From Ornithorhynchus anatinus (Eukaryota; Chordata; Mammalia; Monotremata; Ornithorhynchidae), in contig NC_041748.1 in assembly GCF_004115215.2 (NCBI RefSeq), forward strand, positions 15,676,337-15,740,336: DNA of 64,000 nt. Reading direction: 5' to 3'. Position numbers and translations under genes: made by a program. Under the pieces are notes generated by a model, which saw nothing but the letters and a program-made list of their open reading frames with translations, had not been told where the DNA came from and made no database searches. Below are positions 43,780 to 53,800 of this stretch, one piece after another. Every line of letters starts with the position of its first letter. Positions within the stretch are counted from its first letter, which is position 1.

Positions 43780-44850
43780 GATTATTTGTAATGTATTGTA
43801 CCTTTCCAAGTGCTTAGTGGAGTGCACTACACAAAGTAAACACTTAATAAATTTGATTGAATGAATGAATAAATGAATGGGCTAAGGGTCCATCTCTCTC
43901 TCCCTTCTTTGTTACCTATGCTTTAAGCACTTGTTATTTACCCCACCCTCAGCCCCACAGAACTTATGTCAATATCCATCATTTATTTTCATGTCTGTCT
44001 CCAGCTCTGGACTGTAATCTTCCTGTGGACAAGGAACATGTCTACCAGTTCTATTAGATCTGATTCTGCCAAGCACTTAGTACATTTCTCTGCCCAGAAT
44101 AAGAGCTCAAGAAACACCACTGATCGATTGATCATGTCATCCAGGTCTCTCATCACCTTCCTGCCTCCTGTGTCTCACCATTCCAGTCCACACTTCAATC
44201 TGCTGCCCCTGTGATTTTTCTACAAATGTTTTAGTCCATTTCCCTACTCCTCAAGAACCTCCAAGGGTTGCCCATCCACCTCTGCATCAAACTGAAACTC
44301 CTCACCATCTGCTTTAAAGTGGTCAATCACTTTGCCCCCTCCTACCTCATCTCACCAGCCCCCACAGTTCAGCCCGCACACTTCACTTCTCTAATGCCAA
44401 CCTTCTCATTATACCTCCATCTCATCTATCTCATCTCATCTCATCTCATCTCATCTCGAGATCTCGTCTCAATCTCATCTATTTTACTGCCTATCCCTAG
44501 CCCACATCTAGTGGAATGCCCTCCCTCTGCATATCCAAAAAACAGTGACTCTCCTCCACTTCAAAGTCTTATTGAAGGCACATCTCCTCCAAGAGGCCCT
44601 CCCTGACTAAGCCTGCACTTCCTCTTCTCCCACTTCCTTCTGCATCACACTGATTTACTCCCTTTATTCACCATCTCCCTCAGCTCTTCAGCACTTATTT
44701 ACATATCTGTAATTTATTTATTTATATTAATGTCTGTCTCCCCTTCTAGACTGTATGCTCATCGTGGGCAGGGAATATGTCTGTTGTATTGTACTCTCCC
44801 AAGAACTTAATATGGTACTCTGCATGCAGTAAGCGCTCAATAAATATGAC
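43780..44850 (+). mobile_element. Forward L2 copies between the zeta genes
   Basis: An L2 tail at 43780-43880, a second at about 43935-44125, and a longer copy at about 44140-44850 that includes the ORF C-terminus. A (CATCT)n pentanucleotide run with a CTCGAGATCTCG palindrome lies inside it at about 44425-44470. Confidence 0.78.
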
Positions 44851-44869
44851 TGATTGATTGGCACTGGAA

Positions 44870-45370
44870 TTGATATTCTATAAACAGATTGGACACAGTC
44901 CCTGTCCACCTGGGGCTCACTGTCTAAGAGGAAAGCAGAACAAGAAATGAATCCCCATATTGTAGATGAGGAAAGTGAGGTTCAGAGAAATTAACTAACT
45001 CAAGGTCACTCATCAAGCAAGGAGCAAAGCTAGGATTGAAATCTAAATCCTACCTAGGTCTCCTTGGCTCCCTGTTCTGTGTTCTTGCCACTGGGCCATT
45101 TGTCTGTGTGTGATACTGGTGAAGTCATTTTACTTCTCTGGGCCTCAGTTACTTCACCTGTAAAATGGGGATGGAGACTGTGAGCCCCACTTGGCACAGG
45201 GACTGTATCTAACCCAGTTTGCTTGTATCCACCCCAGTGCTAAGGACAGTGCCTGGCACATAGTAACCGCTTCATAAATACCATAATTATTATTAGCATT
45301 ATTTTTGCATAGAGTAAGTGTTTAACAAAAGCCATTATTATTATTATTATTATCTTTGTCATTATCATTA
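44870..45370. mobile_element. Mon-1 fragments, both orientations
   Basis: Reverse diverged copy at about 44870-45095 and forward 5'-truncated copy at about 45108-45300, ending in an ATT-rich tract to about 45370. Confidence 0.65.
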
Positions 45371-45439
45371 TTACCATCAGTCAACAGATTGATCGATTTG
45401 GACACTGGGGCAAAAAAAGGACAAGGATATTTTTACAGC

Positions 45440-45722
45440 ATTTCATTCACTCATTCACTCAATCATATTTATTGACGTTTACTGTGTGCAGAGCATTGTA
45501 CTAAGTGCTTGAAAAGTACAATTCAGCAATAAAGAGAGACAATCCCTGCCCACACTAGGCTCACAGTCTTAATCCTCATTTTACAGATGAGGTAACTGAA
45601 GCCCAGAGAAGTGAAGTGACTTGCCCAAAGTCACACTGCAAGCAAGTGGGAGAGCTGGGATTAGAACCCAGGTTCTCTGGTTCTGAGGGCCTTGTTTTAT
45701 CCATTAGGCCACATTGCTTCCT
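45440..45722 (-). mobile_element. L2 tail joined to Mon-1, reverse
   Basis: Reverse L2 tail at about 45440-45555 runs directly into a reverse Mon-1 body (CACACTAGGCTCACAGTC onward) ending in the head at 45722. Confidence 0.7.
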
Positions 45723-46197
45723 GTGGGGGCACCAGCTTCAAGGAGCTCTCCAAGCTCTCCAAGCCCAGTTCTTGGCCCTGATAGAGTTTAAGGGTAAGAC
45801 CCCGAACCCTGACCAGCCAATCAATGAGTAGTCACTACTGAACCCCTTCTGCATGCACGTCACTGTACTGAGCGCTTGGGAGAGCCAATAGATTTAGTAG
45901 ACGTGACTCCTGTCCTCAGGTAGCTTGCACTCAAGCTACTCAAGGGGTCATCTTGGGGACCCCAGCTCAGGGATATTCCCACAGGGGAAGGGAACGGGGG
46001 GAGACCCTGGGTTTAGGAGTCAGAAAATCAGGTTTCTAATCCCAGCACTGCCACAGGCCTGCTATGTGACCTTGGGAAAGTCACCTAACTTCTTTTTCCA
46101 TAGTTGCAAAATGGATTGGGAGTTCCATGTGAGGTGGCCGCTGCAACTGATATGATGGCCTCGGATCTCTTCTGGAGTACAACCCAGACTGAAGCTT
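45723..46197. other. Mostly unassigned spacer
   Basis: Contains a degraded forward Mon-1-like stretch at about 46000-46130 (GGTTTCTAATCCCAGCAC); otherwise no recognised feature. Confidence 0.4.
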
Positions 46198-46476
46198 CTT
46201 AATAATAATAATGATAATAATAATGGTATTTATAAAGCACTTACTATGTGGCAGGCACTGTACTAAATGTTAGGTAGTTACAAGCAAATCGGGTTGAACA
46301 TAGTTCCTGTCCCATGTGGGGCTCACAGTTTCAATCCCCATTTACAGATGAGGGAACTGAAGTCCAGAGAATTGAAGCGACTTGCCCAAGGTCATACAGC
46401 AGACAAGTGGCGGAGGTGGGATTAGAACCTTCTGACTCCCAGGCCTGTGGTCTATCCACTACACCATGCTGCTTCT
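46198..46476 (-). mobile_element. Mon-1 SINE, full length, reverse
   Basis: Reverse copy with an ATA-rich tail (46198-46225) and an intact head at the right; a forward L2 tail follows at about 46480-46595. Confidence 0.83.
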
Positions 46477-46873
46477 CTTCCTTGTGGCTAGGGATTGTGT
46501 CTACCAGCTCTGTGGTGTTTCTCCCAAGTGCTTAGTCCACAGCTTTCCACACAGTAAGCTCCCAATCAATATCACTGATTGATTGATTGATTGATGCAGA
46601 GTATGCCCTCAGTGAATTAAAGGAGTGAATGATCCAGGAATGGTCCAAAAGCCTTGCCTCATTCAAGGAGTTTGTCTCCCAGAATCCTCGAGATTGTTCT
46701 CCCAGATTCCCCAGCTCCAGCCTGAAATGCTACACCTGAGGGACAGGGGAAGGGTCCTCCACCCCCGATCCTGGAATCACCACATGAATCTGAAATGGGA
46801 ATAACTCTTTTGCCCTGGGGCCCAAACATTTGTGAGAAAGCACAGAGGCCACAGAGGTTGATTTTATTATGCT

Positions 46874-46879
46874 TTTATT
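46874..46879 (-). promoter_or_regulatory. HBZ: zeta poly(A) signal
   Basis: Minus-strand AATAAA, same position relative to the stop as in the other zeta gene. Confidence 0.8.
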
Positions 46880-46997
46880 AGGCTCTTGGAGGAGGACAGC
46901 CCCTTCAGAGGTGGAGGGGTCAGAATGGGCAGGGGGCCTGTGGTCCAAAAGCTGTTGGTGAATTGGCCCCTCTCTCCTCCTCGTGGCGGCAGGGCGC

Positions 46998-47877
46998 TCA
47001 TCTGTATTTCTCAGTCAGGATGGAGGACACAATGGACAGGAACTTGTCCCAGGCGGCGTGGGCCTCGGCCGTGAAGTCGGCCGGGAAGCGAGAGGCCAAG
47101 GACACCAGGATGCAGTGGGAGAGGAGCTGTGGGAGGAGAGAGGAGGAGTCAGGGGAGTTGCAGGGGGAATCTCGCGCCCTCCCCAGCACTCTCCCCAGCT
47201 CCCTCCCCAGACCCCCGCGGCCCCCGGGCCGACAGCCCACCTTGAAGTTGACGGGGTCGACGCGGAGGATGTAGGCGTGCAGCTCGCTCAGCTTGGACAG
47301 GGCGCCCCCCATGTTGTCGATGTTCTTCACGGCCTCCCCGATGGCGCTGATGACTTTGGACCCGTGGGTGCGCAGCTGGGCCGAGCTCTGGCTCAGGTCG
47401 AAGTGGGGGAAGTAGGTCTTGGTCTGGGGGTAACTGGCGAACAGCCTGGAGTAGGAGGAAAGATGGAGAGAGGCTGTGGAAATGGGGGTGGCAGTAAGGC
47501 AGAGGGAGGGCAGAGCAGGCAAAAGGTGCAGAAAGAGACCAGTCCTCGGGATGGCAAATGGGTCCCAGGAAGGGTTAGACAGCCACCGAAGGGACTCGCT
47601 AACTGGCCCCGTTCCCTTCCAAGGTTGAAAAGAGCCAAGATGGAGTTGGCTCTGCTCAGTCCTCTGGTCACCCCCAGCCTCGGTTCCTGGTGCCGAGTGA
47701 CATGAAGCCTCGGGAAGAAGGGCCCAGCTTGGCCATGGCCAGGGGGCCATGGTTGGGCTCTGGGATCCCCGGCCCGTCTCACCTCTCCAGAGACTCGGCC
47801 CCGATGGCGTCAGCCTGGGTGGCCGCCTTTCCCCAGAGGGAGATGACTGCGGTCTTGTCGGCCTTGGTCAGAGACAT
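46998..47877 (-). CDS. HBZ: Zeta-globin, copy nearer NPRL3
   Basis: Embryonic alpha-type chain, first globin gene after NPRL3 and so nearest to where the enhancers are expected. Exons (minus strand) are 47877-47783, 47445-47241 and 47126-46998 (95, 205 and 129 nt), 142 residues. Introns are 337 and 114 bp. His59 and His88 are present. Relative to zeta-prime it has A6, A10, L14, S52, S65 and M77; exon 3 encodes the same residues. Intron 2 differs mainly by an extra 12-bp CTCCCCAGCTCC-type unit, whereas intron 1 carries many substitutions, which suggests recent conversion across exon 3 and intron 2. The TATA position is altered. No frame break or lost splice site. Confidence 0.96.
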
Positions 47878-47960
47878 GGTGTCTGGACTCTGGGGGCTCA
47901 GGTTCTCCTCACTGGGAAACTTAAGATGAGCGACTGGTGCCTGCTTGCCCCGGGGACCCC

Positions 47961-48014
47961 CTTAATAAAGGGGTCGAGGGAGAGAGGGTCCAGGCTTTTG
48001 CATTCTCCCATTGG
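47961..48014 (-). promoter_or_regulatory. HBZ: zeta promoter: altered TATA, CCAAT kept
   Basis: Where zeta-prime has TTTTATAAGG, this gene reads CTTTATTAAGGG on the minus strand (47961-47970), a poor TATA box. CCAAT at 48010-48014 and the upstream CGATAG block remain. Confidence 0.7.
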
Positions 48015-48164
48015 TCCCGACGATGGGGGCCCGCCCACGGGGTGGAGTTGTCTAATCTGTCTCAGGAACAATGCCTCGATAGCGAGGGTCCGGGCAGGGC
48101 CGGGGGCTCCAGGCGGTTATCGGTATCATCCATCTTTACAAGGGTTCTGAGGGTGGGGGTGGGA

Positions 48165-48415
48165 CATCGGATGCAAGCCACTGTACTCAGAGCTGAGGTG
48201 GAATCAAGCATATCAGGTTGGACACAGTCCCTGACCCACATGGGGCTCACAGTCTCAATCCCCTTTTTGCAGATGGAGTAACTGAGGCCCAGAGATGGGG
48301 AGTGACTTGCCCAAGGTCACACAGCAGACAGGTGGCAGAGCCGGTTTAGAACCCATGACCTTCTGGCTCCCAGGCCTGGCCTCTATCCACTCCACCATGC
48401 TGCTTCTCCCTTTCC
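48165..48415 (-). mobile_element. Mon-1 SINE, reverse
   Basis: Reverse copy whose left edge coincides with the end of homology between the two zeta upstream regions. A further truncated reverse Mon-1 lies at 48601-48795. Confidence 0.8.
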
Positions 48416-48834
48416 CGGCCCTCCTGTTCTCCCTCCCCCTTACATTGTGAACCCCGTGAGCAATCAGGACTTTGTCCAACCCATTGATCTAGAATCTACC
48501 CCAGAGTTTAGTGCAGTGCTCAGCAAATAGTAGCACTTAAGAAAAACCACAATTTTTATTCGTAAGTAAACACAGACATTGGCCCTCCAGGCGCTCATGA
48601 CAATAATAATGATGGTATTTGTTAAGTGCTTAGTAAGTGCAAGGCACTGTACTAAGCACTGGGATGGATACAAGCAAATCGAGTTGGATACGGTTCCTCT
48701 CCCATATGGGGCTCACAGTCTCAATCCCCATTTTACAGATGAGGTAACTGAGTCATAGACAAGTGAAGTGACTGGCGCAAGGTCACATAGACAATTGCTC
48801 AGTGAAAACCACTGATCAACTGAGTGATGTGAAC

Positions 48835-49145
48835 AGGGCTAGATATCTATAATTCTTATTTATTTATATTAATGCCTGTTTCCTTGTTTTGATGTGTATA
48901 TAGCTACAATTTTATTTATTTATATTGATGCCTATTTGCTTGTTTTGATGTATATGTATCTATTATTTTACTTATTTATATTGATGCCTGTTTACTTGTT
49001 TTGATGTCTGTCTCCCCCATTCTAGACTGTAAGCCCAGTTTGGGCGGGAATTATCTCTCTTTATTGCTGAATTGTACTTTCCAAGCACTTAGTACAGTGC
49101 TCTGCACACAGTAAGTGCTTTATAAATGCAATTGAATGAATGAAG
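48835..49145 (+). mobile_element. L2 3' region with duplicated segment
   Basis: Forward L2 tail at about 49000-49145. It is preceded by three near-repeats of a TTATTTATATTGATGCC unit (about 48850-49000) with a period of roughly 63 bp. Confidence 0.7.
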
Positions 49146-49179
49146 TGGCTGGTCAGCGTTCGGTTGACAGGATACTATG

Positions 49180-49440
49180 AGCAAGATAAATGAATAGAAA
49201 TACAAAATGAAATAAAAGTAGAGTCTGATAAGTCAACGGGGGGCCTATAATAACAATACATTATATGATATTATATAACACAATAAATTATATAATTTAT
49301 AACATTATCACTTATACGATTTTCTGACATTTAAAATTATTAATAATGGGAATTAATTCCAGAATTCAAATAATATAAATATATAATACAATAATGTTAT
49401 ATAATATATTATATAATATATTACTATATGTTATATGTAG
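49180..49440. repeat. A/T-rich low-complexity tract
   Basis: Strongly A+T biased with TATAATATATTATATAATAT runs, in contrast to the GC-rich genes around it. It contains one TGATAAG (49226-49232) at its left edge. Confidence 0.75.
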
Positions 49441-49639
49441 GGTGGATACACAGAAATGGGTCCAGTTACAGCCAAATAGCATCTATTGAGAGCTCACTGG
49501 GTTCAATGCACGCTACTAGGAAGTTCAAAATGAAGAATCAATCCACTGTATTTATTGAGCATCTCCTGAGTGCAGAGCACTGTCTCAAGCGCTCGGGAGA
49601 GGGCAGGATAACAGAGTCAGTGGACACGTTTTCAACTTC

Positions 49640-49990
49640 CCGGTTATTTTGGCATGAGGGGAAAGCTCCTCGAGCCACACGGTAGTTAGGACAGGGATCC
49701 TTAGCAGTTCTCATTGAGGACCGATTGGGAAGAAATCAATGTGGGTGGAGAAGAGAGAGGGTCTTATCTGCCCTGCCTGTCTCTGTGAGGTGGGTGATAG
49801 CTGAAGTGACAGATCCCCACCAAGAGAGCGGAGCCCTGCCAGAATTTTATTATCAGAGAAGAGCACCCTTTTCTCCAGCCCGCTCGGCTGAGGCTTATTT
49901 TGGGAACAGCGGCTCAACTCTCCCATCCTCCATTCATATCTTTTCGGCGGCAGCATGAGCCAAAAATATCCATCCCCGAGACCCTTGGAG
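49640..49990. promoter_or_regulatory. Candidate erythroid regulatory element
   Basis: About 350 bp free of Mon-1 and L2, between the divergent zeta and NPRL3 promoters. It holds AGATAAG (minus, 49763-49769), TGATAG (plus, 49795-49800), TGATAA (minus, 49850-49855) and minus-strand CCACCC boxes at about 49741-49748 and 49790-49796. GATA1 plus KLF1-type sites are the usual grammar of globin enhancers, and in other mammals HS-10/HS-8 lie in this interval. Function is inferred only. Confidence 0.4.
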
Positions 49991-50019
49991 AATCAGGTGC
50001 CAAGGAGATAATAATAATA

Positions 50020-50350
50020 ATGATTATAATATTTGGTAAGCGCTTACTATGTGCCAGGCACTGCCTTAAACTTTAGAAATAAGCCTGCCTACTTGTCTCG
50101 TTTTGCTCTGTCTCTCCCTTCTAGACTGTGAGCCCGTTGTTGGGTAGGGATTGTCACTCTTTAGTGTTGAATTGTACTTTCCGAGCGCTTAGTACAGTGA
50201 TCCGCACACAGTAAGCGCTCAATGAATATGATCGAATGAAGAAATACCATCATCATTATTATTAAGCTCGTTGTGGGCAATTCTGTTGTACTGTGTTTTT
50301 CCAAGAGCGTAGTACACTGCTCTGCACGTAGTAAGTTCTCAATAAATACG
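50020..50350. mobile_element. Mon-1 fragment and L2 tails
   Basis: Reverse Mon-1 3' piece at about 50020-50080, forward L2 tails at about 50110-50245 and 50270-50350. Confidence 0.7.
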
Positions 50351-50384
50351 ACTGACTGATTGATCGAATAGTATTTTTAAAAGA

Positions 50385-50695
50385 CTCCCAGTCCCATGTG
50401 CGCTCATCCCTCTGACGCCTCTGAAGTACTTGTGCATATCTGTATATATTATTTATTACTCGATGTTTTTTATTAATGATGTGTCTATGATTCTATTCAT
50501 CTTGATGGTATTGATGCCTGACTACTTGTGTGGTTTTGCTGTCTGTCGCCCCCGTTTAGACTGTGAGCCCGTTGTGGGGCAGGGATGGTCTCTCTCTCTT
50601 GCCGAATTGTCCATTCCGAGCGCTTAGCCCAGGGCTCTGCACATAGTAAGCGCTCAATAAAACGTTGAATGAATGAATGAATGAATGAATGGAAT
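50385..50695 (+). mobile_element. L2 3' end abutting the NPRL3 promoter
   Basis: Forward L2 3' UTR with a (TGAA)n tail at 50668-50691. The NPRL3 CpG-rich promoter starts within a few bases of its end. Confidence 0.8.
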
Positions 50696-50821
50696 GTCGT
50701 TGCCCGGACAACCAGTCCGGAGATCTCGCGAGGTTTGGGGAAGCGCTTCCGGAGAGCGCTCTTTCAGCCGCCGGGGCCAGGTGGGACTTGTCCGCCCCGC
50801 CCTCTCCCCGGCCCGGCGAGG
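50696..50821 (+). promoter_or_regulatory. NPRL3: NPRL3 core promoter
   Basis: CpG-rich, TATA-less. Contains TCTCGCGAG (50724-50732), a housekeeping promoter motif, and CTTCCGG (50746-50752), an ETS site in reverse. Both are typical of broad promoters. Confidence 0.65.
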
Positions 50822-53800
50822 ATGGGGGACAACAGCAGCCCCATCAGCGTCATCCTGGTCAGCTCGGGGAGCAGGGGCAACAAGCTGCTCTTCAGATACC
50901 CCTTCCAGCGGCCGCAGGAGCACCCCGCCGCCCAGCCCAGTGAGTGAGGGCGGTGGAGGGGCCGGCCCGGGCGGGGCGCGGGGAGGGGGCCCGCATGAGC
51001 GCATGCGCAGCGCGGCAGGTAGGCGGGCCGAGGGCGCCGTCCGAGGGTGTCAATCATGTCTGAGGCCGGCGGGGCAGGGTGGGCGCATGCGCACGGGGGA
51101 GGTAGGCGGGCCGAGGGCGCTGTTCGAGGCTGTCAATCGTGCCTGAGGACGGCGGGGCTCGTGCTCCGCCTCATTCAGTCAGTCATTCAGTCGTATTTAT
51201 AGAACTATTACTCGGTGCAGGGCACTGTAGTAAGCACAGTAAACAGAGCTGATACTCAAGTTCCCTGCCCATAACAAGTTTACAGTCTAGAATAATAATA
51301 ATAATAATGTTGGTATTTGTTAAGCGCTTACTATGTGCCGAGCACTGTTCTAAGCGCTGGGGTAGACATAGGGGAATCAGGTTGTCCCACGTGGGACTCA
51401 CAGTCTTAATCCCCATTTTACAGATGAGGGAACTGAGGCACAGAGAAGTTAAGTGACTCGCCCACAGTCACACAGCCGACAAGTGGCAGAGCTGGGATTC
51501 GAACTCATGAGCCCTGACTCCAAAGCCCATGCTCTTTCCACTGAGCCACGCTGCTTCTCAGACATGAATATAAATGCATAAGCGAGATGATGTTACCGTG
51601 CTGTGGGTTTTCTGAAGCTTGAATTGGGTAACAAACACTGTGCTAGGTGCCGGGATGGGTACAAGACGATTGGATTGGACAGAACTCCTGATCCTACTCT
51701 TCTTAGAGAAAATCAATATCTATGAGGGAGGGAGAGCAGGGTCTTAGTCCTGCGGGAATGTGTCCGCTAATTCTATTGCACTGTACATGCCAGAGCGCTT
51801 AGGACAATGCTCAGATTTTTTTTGAGGGTGTGTGGTATTAAGTTTTTACTCCGTGCCAGTCACTGGTCTAAGGCCCACAGTTTTCATCCCCATTTTACAG
51901 ATGAGGGGACTGAGGCACAGAGAACTGAAGGTGACACCGCAGACGTGTGGCGGAGCTGAGATTAGGACCCAGGCCCATCCGACTTCCAGACCTGGCCTCT
52001 ATCCACTAGGCCACGCTGCTTCTAGTAAACGTTCAATAAATACTGCTGTTTTGCGGAGGAGGAAAACGAGACCCAGAGAGGTTAAGTGGCCTCGCCAAGG
52101 TCACACAGCAGGCCTTTGGTGGAGCTGGGATTAGAACCCAGGTGTCCTGACTCCCAGACTTGTGCTGGGAGTCCACTTGGGCCATGTTGCCCTATAGTAG
52201 AGGCAGCAGAACTAGTCCTGGTAGTGCTATTTATTGAGCAGCCAGTAGAGAAGCAGCATGGCATAGTGGATAGAGCCCGGGCCTGGGAGTCAAAAGGTCG
52301 TGGGTTCAAATCCCTGCTTCGCCCCTTGTCTGCTATGTGACCTTGGACAAGTCACTTAATTTCTCTGTGCCTCAGTTCCCTCATCTGTAAAACAGGGATC
52401 GAGACTGTGAGCCTCATGTGGGACAGGGACTCTGTCCAACCCAATTTGCTTGTATCCATCCCAGTGCTTAGTACAGTGCCTGACACTCAGGAAGCACTTA
52501 ACAAGTACCATAATTATTATTACCATACACTGTACTAAACCCTTAATCACAATGACAGTAGTAGTATTCAATACTGTGTGCCCAGCGCGTATTGGGTACG
52601 TTCAAAAGAGTCAAGTCAGATACAGTCCTTTTCCCACATGGGGCTCACAGTCTTCAGGAGGAAGAGAGAACAGATAAATCAAATAATCCCCATTTTACGG
52701 ATGAGGAAACCAAAGCCCAGAGAAGTTGAGTGACTTGTACCAGGCAACCTAGCAGGCAAGTGGTGCAGCCAGGATTAGAACACAGGTCCTCGGTCTCCCA
52801 GGTCCGGGCTCTTTCCAGTAGGCCAGGCTTGGGAAGTACACCAAAACTCTGAGACCCATTTTGTGCCAACCAGGAGTTTATGCTGTAATAGCAGAGTCAG
52901 ACATTCTCTGAGGATGGAGGCGAGCTATATAGGAGAGCTAGAAGGGGTTGTTGAGTTGCTTCGGGTGCTGGGAGTTAATCAGGACAAGCTTCCTGGAGGA
53001 GATGGGAATTTGGGAGGACTCTGGAGGCCTGGAGGGTTGAGGATAAATCCTGGTTAGAGCATAGGTTTAGGAGTCAGGACCTGGGTTCTATTCCCAGCTC
53101 TGCCATTTTTCTGTTAGGTGATCTTGGGCAAGTCACTTCACCTCTCTGTGCTGTAGTTACCTCATCTGTAAAATGGGGATTAAGACTGGGAGCCTCAAGT
53201 GGGACAAGGACTGTGTTCAACCTGATTAGCTTGTATCATCCCAGCACTTAATAATAACAATAATAATAATAATAATAACTGTGGTATTTGTTAAGCACCT
53301 ACTATGTGCCACTCACTGTATTAAGCACTGGGGCGGATACAAGCAAATCGGACTGGGCATGGCCTCTGTCCCTTGTGGGGCTCACAGTCTCAATCCCCAT
53401 TTTGCAGATGAGGGAACTGAGGCCCAGAGAAGTAACTTGCCCAAGGTCATACAAAAGACAGGTGTCGGAGCTGGAATTAGAGCTCATGACTTTCTGACAC
53501 CCAGAGCTGTTCTCTATCCACTGCGCCATGCTGCTCCCCCTAGAATGGTGCTTGACACATAGTAAGAGCTTAACAATTACCATTATTATTATTATTATTA
53601 CTATTATTATTATAACTGTCTCTCTTTTGGAGAGGGGTGGCTGTTCCCCCAAAGGGCCTGCTGTCTCAGGTGCTCATGGGAAGAGAGTACCTGGGTCCAC
53701 ACAGGGCAGGGTCCGCTCGTGGGCGGCTGGGCCTGGGGAGGGCGGCCGAGCCGAGACCGGGGCTCGCCTTGGCATTGCCCGCTCCAGGCATCCCTTCTCT

